A stretch of 29,706 bases of DNA. Origin: Oscillospiraceae bacterium. GTDB lineage: Bacteria > Bacillota > Clostridia > Oscillospirales > Oscillospiraceae. Position 1 is the first letter of the stretch. Each line of letters starts with the position of its first letter. The notes under the pieces are model-generated. The model was not told the origin of the DNA. It searched no databases and worked only from the letters and a program-made list of their open reading frames with translations. Below, one piece after another: positions 15,259-23,720 of the stretch. The position numbers were made by a program, and so were the translations under genes. The stretch covers positions 1-29,706 of the forward strand of contig JAEEUX010000002.1 in the NCBI GenBank assembly GCA_016290695.1, read 5' to 3'.

Positions 15259-15300
15259 ATCCGGCGCTATGCTTAAAGCAACGTAGCGCCGGATGTTTTA
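15259..15300. terminator. Rho-independent terminator after mazEF
   Basis: ATCCGGCGCTA (15259-15269) pairs perfectly with TAGCGCCGGAT (15284-15294), and GTTTTA follows. The 11-bp GC-rich stem ends the mazEF transcript. Its T-run overlaps the stop codon of the converging DUF1294 gene. Confidence 0.85.
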
Positions 15301-15588
15301 ATATATTGCCTGCATATAGTCGAGAATGGGGAAATCGCCCTTCCAAAAGAGAAACATGAGAACGTGTATTATAAGAAATGTGGGCAAAAGAATAAGAAAT
15401 TTCGCATGCTTTGTCTTATGATGAAAATAGAACATCCCGGCGTATGCGCCAACGCTTCCGCCTACAAAGGCGACAACAAGGAGAACCCGCTCCGGGATCC
15501 TCCAGCGGTTGTTGACTGCCTTGTATTTATCTATTCCCATAAGGACAAAAGCGAGAATATTAGCTAAAACCAAATAAATGTAAATCAT
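15298..15588 (-). CDS. DUF1294 membrane protein
   Basis: This 96-residue protein has three hydrophobic segments. The family pattern is visible: a first helix (IYLVLANILAFVLMGIDK), then DKYKAVNNRWRIPERVLL, then AFVGGSVGAYAGM and FHHKTKHAKF before the last helix. The RIPE and HKTxHxxF motifs are typical of DUF1294. No function is established for the family. It is a lone minus-strand gene between the mazEF terminator and the hppA terminator region. Confidence 0.85.
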   Translation of the reverse strand: MIYIYLVLANILAFVLMGIDKYKAVNNRWRIPERVLLVVAFVGGSVGAYAGMFYFHHKTKHAKFLILLPTFLIIHVLMFLFWKGDFPILDYMQAIY

Positions 15589-15604
15589 GTTCTACCGCAG
15601 AAAT

Positions 15605-15637
15605 ATGGGGCTGTCTTTCGGCAGCCCCATGTTTTTT
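15605..15637. terminator. Hairpin terminator downstream of hppA
   Basis: ATGGGGCTG (15605-15613) pairs with CAGCCCCAT (15622-15630). The T-run GTTTTTT lies on the plus-strand side, so the textbook direction is plus. On the minus strand the hairpin follows the hppA stop with only a weak U-tail, but it may still end hppA transcription. Confidence 0.6.
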
Positions 15638-15647
15638 AAGCTATTTA

Positions 15648-17744
15648 TTAGATAATACCAATCAGATTGAAGGCTACGATAAGGCCGGAGAAAACGATGG
15701 AAACGGTGGAGCAGAGCTTGATAAGGATGTTGAGGGACGGGCCGGAGGTATCCTTGAAGGGGTCGCCAACGGTATCGCCGACAACGGCTGCCTTGTGCTG
15801 CTCAGAGCCTTTGCCGCCGTGGTTGCCGCGCTCGATATACTTCTTTGCGTTATCCCATGCGCCGCCGGCGTTGGACATAAATACTGCCATTGCAAAGCCG
15901 GTAACGGAAACGCCGCCGAGAAGACCGACAACGCCGGTGGGGCCGAGAATGAGACCGGTGATGATGGGAACAACGATAGCGAGAACTGCGGGAACTACCA
16001 TCTCGTGAAGAGCGCTCTTGGTGCAGAGGTCAACGCAGGCGGAGTAATCGGGGTCAGCCTTATACTCCATGATGCCGACGATTTCCTTGAACTGGCGGCG
16101 AACTTCAACAACGATGGACTGAGCGGCGGTCTGAACGGCGCTCATGGTGAAAGCGGAGAAGACGAAGGTGAGCATCGCGCCGATGAAGAGACCGACGAGA
16201 ACGGTCGGGCTCGTAAGCGTGAAGTCAAGAACCGCGTCCGTCTTTTCCTGAACGATGTTAACGTAAGAAACGAGAAGAGCAAGAGCGGTGAGGGAAGCGG
16301 AGCCGATGGCGAAGCCCTTGCCGGTAGCGGCAGTGGTGTTGCCGAGAGAGTCAAGAGCGTCGGTACGGTCACGGACTTCCTCGGGAAGACCGGACATTTC
16401 GGCGATGCCGCCGGCGTTATCGGCAACAGGGCCGTAAGCGTCGGTAGCGAGGGTGATGCCGAGGGTGGAGAGCATGCCGACACCGGCGATACCAATGCCG
16501 TAAAGACCCTGGTTGAAGCTGGCCTGACCGCCGGCGCAGAAGAAGCTGATTACTACAGCGGCGCCGACAATGAGGATGGAGGTGAGCGTGGACTTCATGC
16601 CGAGAGAAAGACCGCCGATGATGATGGTGGCGGAGCCGGTCTCGGACGCGGCGGCAAGCTTCTTGGTGGGCTTGTAGTTATCGGAGGTGTAATACTCGGT
16701 GAAGTAACCGATAGCGCAGCCGCCGATAAGGCCGCAGAGGATGGAAATATATACGCCCCAGCAGTTCTTGTCAGTGCCGAGGATGAAATAGCAAAGGGGA
16801 ATAGCTACAAGAGCGGAAAGAACAGCGGCGGTATAGGTGCCGGTGCGGAGGCTCTTGAGAAGGCTGAGCTGGGTGGCGTCTTCCTTGGTCTTAACGAGGA
16901 AGGAGCCGATGAGGGAGCAGATTATACCTGCAACGGCGAGAGCTACGGGAAGGAGCATGCCGTTCCAGGAATAACCGGCAGCAGCGGCGAGAGCGAAGGT
17001 GGCGAGGATGGAACCGACATAGGACTCGTAAAGGTCAGCACCCATGCCTGCAACGTCGCCGACGTTGTCACCGACGTTATCGGCGATGGTGGCGGGGTTG
17101 CGGCGGTCATCCTCGGGGATGCCTGCTTCGACCTTACCGACGAGGTCAGCGCCAACGTCAGCAGCCTTGGTGTAAATACCGCCGCCGACGCGGGCAAACA
17201 GAGCCATGAAGGAAGCGCCCATGCCGTTCATGACCATAATATTGGCAATCTGGGTGGAATCGAATCCGCCGATATACTTCAGGCCGAAGAACCAGAGGGT
17301 AATGTCGAGCATACCGAGGCCGACGACGGTGAAGCCCATAACGGAACCGGAGGAGAAAGCAACGCGAAGACCCTTGTTGAGACCCTCGGACGCAGCCTGC
17401 GCGGTACGGGCATTGGAGTTCGTGGCTATCTTCATGCCGATAAGACCGGCGAGCATAGACCAGATACCGCCCGTGAGGAACGCAAACGGAGTGATGCGGG
17501 AGAGCATTTCACCCTTGCTTGCAAACGCGATGATGAGCAGGATAACGAATACGATGGCGAACACCTTGGCAACCGTGGTGTACTGACGCTTGAGGTAAGC
17601 GTTAGCGCCTGCGCGAATGGCAGAGGCGAGCTTTTTCATCTCGTCGTTGCCTTCGGATGCCTTCATGACCTTGTTGCGCTGCAGGAGAGCGAAAACAAGC
17701 GCTACTACCGCACCGACAAAGCCAATCCAAAACAGATTTTCCAA
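15648..17744 (-). CDS. hppA: Membrane-bound K+-dependent pyrophosphatase
   Basis: This 698-residue pump couples pyrophosphate hydrolysis to export of H+ and/or Na+. The protein is almost wholly hydrophobic helices with the conserved substrate loop DVGADLVGK (196-204), then IPEDDRRNPATIADNVGDNVGD. In GNTTAATGKGF (468-478), Ala472 and Gly475 occupy the positions that mark the K+-dependent group, where K+-independent enzymes have Lys and Thr. H+ versus Na+ specificity is not resolved. The start is TTG 17744, preceded by AGGAG at about 10 bp; the intervening ATG is out of frame. A consensus-like promoter lies at 17800-17828. Confidence 0.95.
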   Translation of the reverse strand: MENLFWIGFVGAVVALVFALLQRNKVMKASEGNDEMKKLASAIRAGANAYLKRQYTTVAKVFAIVFVILLIIAFASKGEMLSRITPFAFLTGGIWSMLAGLIGMKIATNSNARTAQAASEGLNKGLRVAFSSGSVMGFTVVGLGMLDITLWFFGLKYIGGFDSTQIANIMVMNGMGASFMALFARVGGGIYTKAADVGADLVGKVEAGIPEDDRRNPATIADNVGDNVGDVAGMGADLYESYVGSILATFALAAAAGYSWNGMLLPVALAVAGIICSLIGSFLVKTKEDATQLSLLKSLRTGTYTAAVLSALVAIPLCYFILGTDKNCWGVYISILCGLIGGCAIGYFTEYYTSDNYKPTKKLAAASETGSATIIIGGLSLGMKSTLTSILIVGAAVVISFFCAGGQASFNQGLYGIGIAGVGMLSTLGITLATDAYGPVADNAGGIAEMSGLPEEVRDRTDALDSLGNTTAATGKGFAIGSASLTALALLVSYVNIVQEKTDAVLDFTLTSPTVLVGLFIGAMLTFVFSAFTMSAVQTAAQSIVVEVRRQFKEIVGIMEYKADPDYSACVDLCTKSALHEMVVPAVLAIVVPIITGLILGPTGVVGLLGGVSVTGFAMAVFMSNAGGAWDNAKKYIERGNHGGKGSEQHKAAVVGDTVGDPFKDTSGPSLNILIKLCSTVSIVFSGLIVAFNLIGII

Positions 17745-17799
17745 AAGATATCATCTCCTATTGAATTTATGAAAGCAGAGCTTCCAAAATAACGCTAAT

Positions 17800-17828
17800 A
17801 ATATACCATAAATTAATAAGAGATACAA
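17800..17828 (-). promoter_or_regulatory. Promoter of hppA
   Basis: On the minus strand TTGTAT (plus-strand 17823-17828) and TATATT (17800-17805) are separated by 17 bp. They lie about 55 bp before the TTG start, in AT-rich DNA. Confidence 0.65.
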
Positions 17829-17859
17829 TAAAATAATGTAGTAAAAAACGAAAATAATC

Positions 17860-17888
17860 TTGATTTTCACGTTATTTACAAGTAAAAT
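17860..17888 (+). promoter_or_regulatory. Candidate promoter of the 105-aa gene
   Basis: TTGATT (17860-17865) and TAAAAT (17883-17888) are separated by 17 bp, about 65 bp upstream of the ATG. It is divergent from the hppA promoter. Confidence 0.5.
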
Positions 17889-17954
17889 GACACATGGTAG
17901 CGAAAATATGTTAGAAATATCAAAACAATTTCTATACAAATGGAGTGAATCATT

Positions 17955-18272
17955 ATGGCAAAGGAAAAAATCCTCTTTGACAAGACGGAGCTTGTCTGCG
18001 GAATCGTCTTCGGTTCGTCCGCATCGGTAGTCAACCTTAAATACAGCGACATAATCAGCATCAAGTTCATCCCCACCCCTGAGAAGAAGCTTTTTAAGAC
18101 TGTTATGTCCGAAAGAATTGAGATAAAGTGCAAGAATCAGGCGTATCCCATCGTTTACCTTAAGTCTCAGGAGAAGAAATTCTGGGAAAATTACAAGGAC
18201 GGGCTCAGAAAATTCGCCAAGGATAACAGAATTACCCTTGAGGACGAGACCATCGCCCCGGCTCAGAAATAA
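17955..18272 (+). CDS. Hypothetical cytoplasmic protein, 105 aa
   Basis: This is a monocistronic gene with its own promoter, a GGAGTG ribosome site and a strong terminator, so it is probably real and expressed. The product is soluble and lysine-rich. It shows alternating beta-strand-like segments (LVCGIVFG, ASVVNLKYSDIISIKFIP, ERIEIKCKN, YPIVYLKS) and then a C-terminal amphipathic helix (FWENYKDGLRKFAKD). The shape recalls a small PH-like barrel closed by a helix, but that is only an impression. No catalytic motif, membrane span or signal peptide is seen, and no family was recognised. Confidence 0.75.
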   Translation: MAKEKILFDKTELVCGIVFGSSASVVNLKYSDIISIKFIPTPEKKLFKTVMSERIEIKCKNQAYPIVYLKSQEKKFWENYKDGLRKFAKDNRITLEDETIAPAQK

Positions 18273-18303
18273 CGATAGCAATAAGCTGATATAAGTACAT
18301 ATT

Positions 18304-18335
18304 AAAACACCGCACGTTCGTCCGTGCGGTGTTTT
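18304..18335. terminator. Bidirectional terminator
   Basis: AAAACACCGCACG (18304-18316) pairs perfectly with CGTGCGGTGTTTT (18323-18335) around a 6-nt loop, a 13-bp stem with A and T tails. It separates the converging 105-aa gene and leuA and should stop both. Confidence 0.9.
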
Positions 18336-18343
18336 TTACTTCC

Positions 18344-20050
18344 TCATTCTTCGTCGGCGGCGAGCGCGCGGTTTATGGCGCAAATGATGCCCTTTATAGA
18401 AGCCTTGTAAATATTGTGCGAGAGGCCGACGCCGAAAACGGTTTTTCCGAGAGGGGTTTTAAGCTCGATGTATGCGGCGGCCTTTGAGTCGGAGCCCGAG
18501 GAAACGGCGTGCTCGCTGTAAGATACAAAGTGATAATCAGAAATGTCGAGGTTCTGCACGGCGTTGAAGAAAGCGTCGATAGGGCCGTTGCCCGAGCCGC
18601 TGATAAGATATTCAGTCTCGTTATAATTAAGGATGCCGGAGAAGGAGACCACGGAATGACCGAGGCGGTCAGTGTTATCGTCAAACTTATATTTTGCGAG
18701 GCGATAGGGCTTTTGTATGTCGATATAAGTGCTTGAAAACAGCTCGAAGATGCGGTCGTAGCTAAGCTCAGTGCCGCAGCGCTCGGTTTCCTCCTGAACG
18801 ATTTTGCCGAACTCGACGCGCATGGCGCGCGGGAGATTATAACCGTACTGCGTTTCGAGGATAAATGCCGCGCCGCCCTTGCCGGACTGGCTGTTTATGC
18901 GGATTATGGAATCGTAAGTCCTTCCGAGATCCTCCGGGTCTATCGGGAGATAGGGTACGGCCCATTCCTTGCGCCCGCTTTCCTTCATCTGGTGCAGGCC
19001 CTTGTTTATAGCGTCCTGATGCGCGCCGGAGAAGGCTGTGAAAACGAGCGAACCGGCGTATGGATGGCGCTCATGCACCGTCATCCCCGTTAGCTCCTCG
19101 TAAATACTCCTTACAGAGAGAATATCGGTGAAATCAAGCCCGGGGTCGATGCCCGCGACGAGCATATTGAGCGCGAGCGTGACGAGGTCTACGTTGCCCG
19201 TCCTTTCGCCGTTGCCGAAAAGGGTTCCCTCTATGCGCTCGGCTCCGGCAAGAATCGCAAGCTCCGCTGCCGCGACGCCCGTTCCGCGGTCATTGTGCGG
19301 GTGGATGCTGATAACGGCGCGTTCGCGGTTCGGAAGTTTAGAGATGAAGTATTCTATAAGGTCGGCGAAATGGTTCGGCAAAAGGTTTTCAACCGTAGAA
19401 GGAAGGTTGATTATCATTTTGTCGCCGTCGTTCGGTGCAAGAATGTCCATGATTTGCCGACAGACGTAAATCGCCTCGTCGGGCGGGGTGGAGGTGAAGC
19501 TTTCGGGCGAATACTCGTAAATGAGGTTCATGCCCTCGGCTCTGCATTCGTCGCCGCATTCCTTTATTACCTTCGCAGCGTTGACGGCAAGTTGAGTGAC
19601 GCCCTCAAGATCGGTATTAAACACTACTCTGCGCTGGAGGGGCGAAATGTTGTTATAAAAATGCATTATGACGTTTTTTGCACCCTTTACGGCTTCAAAG
19701 GTTCTGCGGATGAAAACTTCACGCGCGGGCGCGAGAACCTGGATATATACATCGTCCGGAATGTAATTGCCGTCTATAAGCCTGCGGATAAAACTGTATT
19801 CCGTTCCGGAGGATGAAGGATAGCCCAGTTCTATTTCCTTGAAACCAAGGTGAACGAGCAGCTTGAAGAATTTAATCTTATCCTCGGCGGACATGGGGCG
19901 AACGAGCGCCTGATTGCCGTCGCGCATATCGACGCTGCACCATCTCGGAACTCTGCGTTCCGTATTATCCGGCCACAAACGGAGCTTTGATTTATATATT
20001 CTGGGAGAAGAATACTTTCCGACGATGTTTTCATACATAGCGGCTTTCAT
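18344..20050 (-). CDS. leuA: 2-isopropylmalate synthase
   Basis: This enzyme condenses acetyl-CoA with 2-oxoisovalerate, the first committed step of leucine synthesis. The 568-residue length fits the long (actinobacterial or type-2) form with a C-terminal regulatory domain. The barrel opens with RWCSVDMRDGNQAL (Arg43, Asp44), includes IHPHNDRGTG with the metal-binding His-x-His, and is followed by GNGERTGNVDLV. The C-terminal domain has GSGNGPIDAFFNAV and YIELKTPLGKTVFGVG. ATG 20050 follows GGAAGGA. It lies 27 bp after a glycyl-radical-enzyme activase on the same strand, not with the other leu genes, so leucine synthesis may not be its only context. Condensation of another 2-oxo acid cannot be excluded. 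Confidence 0.9.
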   Translation of the reverse strand: MKAAMYENIVGKYSSPRIYKSKLRLWPDNTERRVPRWCSVDMRDGNQALVRPMSAEDKIKFFKLLVHLGFKEIELGYPSSSGTEYSFIRRLIDGNYIPDDVYIQVLAPAREVFIRRTFEAVKGAKNVIMHFYNNISPLQRRVVFNTDLEGVTQLAVNAAKVIKECGDECRAEGMNLIYEYSPESFTSTPPDEAIYVCRQIMDILAPNDGDKMIINLPSTVENLLPNHFADLIEYFISKLPNRERAVISIHPHNDRGTGVAAAELAILAGAERIEGTLFGNGERTGNVDLVTLALNMLVAGIDPGLDFTDILSVRSIYEELTGMTVHERHPYAGSLVFTAFSGAHQDAINKGLHQMKESGRKEWAVPYLPIDPEDLGRTYDSIIRINSQSGKGGAAFILETQYGYNLPRAMRVEFGKIVQEETERCGTELSYDRIFELFSSTYIDIQKPYRLAKYKFDDNTDRLGHSVVSFSGILNYNETEYLISGSGNGPIDAFFNAVQNLDISDYHFVSYSEHAVSSGSDSKAAAYIELKTPLGKTVFGVGLSHNIYKASIKGIICAINRALAADEE

Positions 20051-20077
20051 ACCGTCCTTCCTGTCTGTGATGGATAA

Positions 20078-21037
20078 TTACTTTATCGCGTTGCCGCTTC
20101 CTGCCTCCGCGGGAAGCCCCATTCCGCGGAGAATATCGCGGAAGCGCAACAGCTTTTCTTCCCAGACTTCGCGTTCCGGGGCTTTAAAATCGCCCATGGG
20201 ATAGCTGAGGTTAAGAGAGGAGTATTTTTCGAGACCAAGCTTGCGGTAGGGAAGAAGCTGCAATTGAAGGATATTCCCGCCGAGCTCGTTTTTGATAAAT
20301 TCACCTGTCGCGCGGATGTTTTCCTCCGTCGCGTTAAAGGTTTCGATGATGGGGATGCGGATTACCGGCTTTGCGCCGCGGCTTACGAGGAAACGAATGT
20401 TTTCGAGTATTCTTTCGTTGCCCGTGCCGGTATTTTGCTTATGAATAGCCGAGTCCATGCACTTAATGTCGGTTATCCAAAAATCGGTAAGCGGCAGGAG
20501 CTTTTCAAGCTCCGAAACGGGGACGTTCAGCGCCGATTCAAGGCAGGTCCCTATCCCTTCGGCGCGGCAAAGCCGAAAAAGCTCCGCAACAAAATCTGCC
20601 TGCATAAGCGCCTCTCCGCCGGAAACAGTAACGCCGCCGCCGGACTCGTCATAATATTTCTTGTCTTTTTTTACGAGCGCAAAAGCTTCCTCCGGCGTAT
20701 ACGCCTTGCCCCAGACCTTTATCCCGCCGCTCGGACAAGCCTCTGCACAGGCGAGACAACCCCTGCATTTGGCCCTGTCTATGGCGACGAGCTTATCCTC
20801 GTAAACGGAATACGCTACGCCGTTAACGCAGCTTTTTTCGCAGACGCCGCATTTGGAGAAGCCTATGCACTTATCGGGGTAAAGCCCCGGCTCCGGCTTG
20901 GGTGAAAGCCCCTCGGGATTGCTGCACCAGCGGCATTTGAGTGTACAGCCCTTCATGAAAAGTTCCGTGCGGATGCCGGGGCCGTCATGCACGGTGAAGG
21001 GCTGTACGTTAAATATGATTCCTTTTATATCGCTCAT
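20078..21037 (-). CDS. Glycyl radical enzyme activating protein (radical SAM, two extra clusters)
   Basis: This 319-residue activase abstracts a hydrogen from the Gly of its partner enzyme. The radical SAM motif is CTLKCRWC (Cys31, 35, 38). It is followed by a ferredoxin-like insert with cysteine groups CIGFSKCGVCEKSC and CRGCLACAEACPSGG that should hold two further [4Fe-4S] clusters. YYDESGGGVTVSGGEAL contains the SAM-binding GGE motif. The insert is typical of activases for glycerol-dehydratase, choline-lyase and HPAD-type enzymes and absent from PflA, which agrees with the upstream partner not being a true pyruvate formate-lyase. It starts 12 bp after the partner's stop, with AAGGA as ribosome site. 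Confidence 0.92.
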   Translation of the reverse strand: MSDIKGIIFNVQPFTVHDGPGIRTELFMKGCTLKCRWCSNPEGLSPKPEPGLYPDKCIGFSKCGVCEKSCVNGVAYSVYEDKLVAIDRAKCRGCLACAEACPSGGIKVWGKAYTPEEAFALVKKDKKYYDESGGGVTVSGGEALMQADFVAELFRLCRAEGIGTCLESALNVPVSELEKLLPLTDFWITDIKCMDSAIHKQNTGTGNERILENIRFLVSRGAKPVIRIPIIETFNATEENIRATGEFIKNELGGNILQLQLLPYRKLGLEKYSSLNLSYPMGDFKAPEREVWEEKLLRFRDILRGMGLPAEAGSGNAIK

Positions 21038-21048
21038 TTTATCCTTTA

Positions 21049-23574
21049 TCAGTCGAACGAAAGCTCGGTGCGGTTAATAAGGTCTACCTGAAGCTCGGGG
21101 TTGAGCTCTGTGAAGTACGCGCTGTAGCCCGCGACGCGAACGACGAGGTCGCGATAATTGTCGGGGTTCGTCTGCGCGTCTATGAGCGTTTCGCGGCTGA
21201 TTATGTTGAACTGGCTCTGCATTCCACCGTTGTTCAGATAAACGTCCATAAGCGAAATGAGGTTGTCGCGTCCTGTCTCGCCGGAAATGGAGGTGGGGGA
21301 GAACTTCCAGTTGAGTATAACGCCGTTGCCTATGCGCGACTGGTCAAGCTTAGCCAAAGAACGGGCAATAGCCGTCGGGCCCGAAACGTCGTGAGACGCG
21401 ACCTCGGTATGTACCGCGCCGAGGCAGTCCGAAACCGGCTCGGCGTCGCGGCGTCCGTCGGGAGTGGCGGAGCAGTGAGAGCCGCACATGACATTTATGG
21501 AGACGGAGAACGCGCCGGGCATGAACTCGCCGCCATGGGCGTTCGGGCGATGCTCAACGCAGCCGCAGTAGGTATTGAGGACGAACTGGGCAATATCGTC
21601 GGCATAATCATCGTCGTTGCCGAAATGGTGAACCTTGTCGCTGTTAACGTAGGCAAGCAGGTAATCGCTGCCTTCCCAGTTCTTCTTGAGAATATCGAGC
21701 AGCTCTGCGCCGGTGACCTTCTTCTCGTCAAACACTATCTGCTTGACGGTGGAGAGACTGTCGGAAACCGTTCCGAGGCCGACGCACTGCGTCCCGGAAT
21801 GGTTATATCTCGCGCCGCCGGCGGTAACGTCAACGCCGCGCTCGATGCAGTCGTCCACCAGAAGGGAGAGGTAGGGCAGCGGCTTGAGCGCCTGATGCAC
21901 GATGTCCATTGTATTTACGGAGGAAATCATGCGGTCAGTCCAGTATCTCATCTGGGTCTGGAAAGCTTCTTTAAGCTCGTCGAAGGACTTCATCTCCGCG
22001 AGAGACGGCGTCTTTGCGCCGAGCTGAGAACCCGCGCCGACGCATTTGGCGTACTGCGGGCAGCTCTCGCTGCAATGCTGGCATTTGCCGCCGTTGAGAG
22101 TTATTTCGAGAACCTTGGGCATGTTGAAATAGCAGGAATCATGCCATCCGTAGGTCTTTCCGGGAATGCTCGGCTCAACACAGCCGACACCGACATAGTT
22201 TCGCGCGACTTCAATGGGCTTGCCGTAGCGCATGAGAGATTTTATCATCATTTCGTCGCCGAAAACCTTGGGCTCGCCGGTGCCGATGCGGATTACGTTA
22301 AAGACCTTTATCTTAAACTCGCGCGGCGCGTCCTTATGAAGTCTTACGGCCATCCAGGGGTTCGGGATGCGCGTATGGGCGTGAGCGTCAAGCGCTATGT
22401 AGCTAAGGTCGTTCGTAATGTCGTTGCCCTCGGCGTCCACTCCGCCGACGTCGAAGCCGGTGCCGCCCATGATGGTGCCGCTCGAAACGGTGATGTTGCC
22501 GCGGTCACGGATCTTGCAGAGCTGGTGAATTTTGAGGAACATGCACTCGGTAAGCTCCTGGACGAGCTCGCGCGTCGCCGTACCCTCGGCGATGCTCTTT
22601 GCGTAAATATCCTTGAAAATCTGGTCGAAGCGGCCGTAGGTAACGCTGTGGCCGTTAGCCTCAATGATTATCATGTTTGTGGCGATATGCCAAAGCTGCA
22701 TGGCCTCCCAAATGTCGTTCGGAACACCCTCTGCGACGTTATGGCAGTTGGAGGCGATGCGTAAAAGCTCCTTTTTGCGCGTTTCGTCCTTTTCGGCGGC
22801 AGCCATTTCCTCGGCCTTGTCGCCGTAACGGTAAATGTAGCTCTTCACGCCGTCAAGAACGATGAGCTGAGACTCGTAGAAGGTGCGCTTCTTGATGTCC
22901 TCGGGGAGATAAACCGTGAGTTCGGAGAGCTTTTTCTCGATTTCCTTGCGGATGCCGCCGAAGCCGAGCTTAATAAGCTTTTCGTAGTCGGCGCAGACAT
23001 GGCCCGCCCCGGCGTAGGTATAAAGGTCACAGAAATATACGCCCTGACCCATCTGAGAGCCCTTCGCCTGCTCATAACGGAACATGCTTTTTATGCTTTC
23101 CTCAACGGTTTTGCCCTTCCAGAAATCAACAACGTCAAATACGGCCTTCTTTGTTTCGTCCGAGAGAATATAAACGTCGTTCGGGCGCTGGTCGAGGGGG
23201 TCGTTTTCAATCTCGTAAGCAAGCCAGTTGAGCGAAAATTCGGGATAAATGGGCGCGCTTTTCGCGGGCGCGGCAATTTCACCGACGATGAGCTCGCCCG
23301 GCCAGATGTTGACAGGGACGTTCATGAGCACGTCGCGCAGCGCCTTTGCGACCTTGATTGGCTGCGGATCGGCAGAATATTTCTTATATGCTTCGGTGAA
23401 TATGAGCATACGCTGGGGGTCAGCCGTGGTGGGGCGCTCCTTGAACCAGCGCAGCATTTCGTTTATACGGGGGAAGGGAGATGGGTTTTCGACCATTCCC
23501 GAGACGCCGACGCCCCATTCCTTGTCGTAGGGCTCTATAGCGAGCGGAGTGACGGACTTTACAGAATTAAGCAT
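21049..23574 (-). CDS. Glycyl radical enzyme, dehydratase/lyase-type, substrate unknown
   Basis: This 841-residue enzyme has the two catalytic motifs of its class. GCVEP carries thiyl Cys465 followed by the general-base Glu, and RVAGYSAYF carries radical Gly816. GCVEP rather than adjacent Cys-Cys excludes classical pyruvate formate-lyase and points to the glycerol dehydratase, choline lyase and related eliminases or decarboxylases. Residues 498-511 form an unusual CX2CX3CX5C cluster after LNGGK. No microcompartment, transporter or substrate-specific gene lies nearby to name the substrate. ATG 23574 follows GGGGAGGT by 7 bp; the frame is open 40 codons further upstream, but those codons overlap the promoter. 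The gene heads the operon with its activase and leuA. Confidence 0.9.
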   Translation of the reverse strand: MLNSVKSVTPLAIEPYDKEWGVGVSGMVENPSPFPRINEMLRWFKERPTTADPQRMLIFTEAYKKYSADPQPIKVAKALRDVLMNVPVNIWPGELIVGEIAAPAKSAPIYPEFSLNWLAYEIENDPLDQRPNDVYILSDETKKAVFDVVDFWKGKTVEESIKSMFRYEQAKGSQMGQGVYFCDLYTYAGAGHVCADYEKLIKLGFGGIRKEIEKKLSELTVYLPEDIKKRTFYESQLIVLDGVKSYIYRYGDKAEEMAAAEKDETRKKELLRIASNCHNVAEGVPNDIWEAMQLWHIATNMIIIEANGHSVTYGRFDQIFKDIYAKSIAEGTATRELVQELTECMFLKIHQLCKIRDRGNITVSSGTIMGGTGFDVGGVDAEGNDITNDLSYIALDAHAHTRIPNPWMAVRLHKDAPREFKIKVFNVIRIGTGEPKVFGDEMMIKSLMRYGKPIEVARNYVGVGCVEPSIPGKTYGWHDSCYFNMPKVLEITLNGGKCQHCSESCPQYAKCVGAGSQLGAKTPSLAEMKSFDELKEAFQTQMRYWTDRMISSVNTMDIVHQALKPLPYLSLLVDDCIERGVDVTAGGARYNHSGTQCVGLGTVSDSLSTVKQIVFDEKKVTGAELLDILKKNWEGSDYLLAYVNSDKVHHFGNDDDYADDIAQFVLNTYCGCVEHRPNAHGGEFMPGAFSVSINVMCGSHCSATPDGRRDAEPVSDCLGAVHTEVASHDVSGPTAIARSLAKLDQSRIGNGVILNWKFSPTSISGETGRDNLISLMDVYLNNGGMQSQFNIISRETLIDAQTNPDNYRDLVVRVAGYSAYFTELNPELQVDLINRTELSFD

Positions 23575-23621
23575 AATATTGACCTCCCCGTGAATGTTTG
23601 GCAAAGCCGAGTTTTCTAAAT

Positions 23622-23660
23622 TATAATAATTATTATACCAAATTCTGAAGCCCTTTTCAA
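23622..23660 (-). promoter_or_regulatory. Promoter of the glycyl radical enzyme operon with overlapping palindrome
   Basis: On the minus strand TTGAAA (plus-strand 23655-23660) and TATAAT (23632-23637) are separated by 17 bp. The -10 box is part of a perfect 16-bp palindrome, TATAATAATTATTATA (23622-23637), which could be an operator or a chance AT symmetry. The start codon is about 60 bp downstream. Confidence 0.8.
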
Positions 23661-23720
23661 TATGCCGATTTATAAATTTCAATCGCAAAAGCAACGAACT
23701 GGATATAATGATTTTTATGT

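Noticed and set aside
15795..17792. 665-codon open frame antisense to hppA
   Set aside because: It is the mirror of hppA codon bias: low-complexity Gly/Ala/Glu/Asp-rich translation, no ribosome site and no recognisable motif, while the minus strand encodes a complete pyrophosphatase.
21391..22764. 457-codon open frame antisense to the glycyl radical enzyme gene
   Set aside because: The opposite strand has both catalytic motifs and full family length; this frame is a GC-bias shadow without a start signal.
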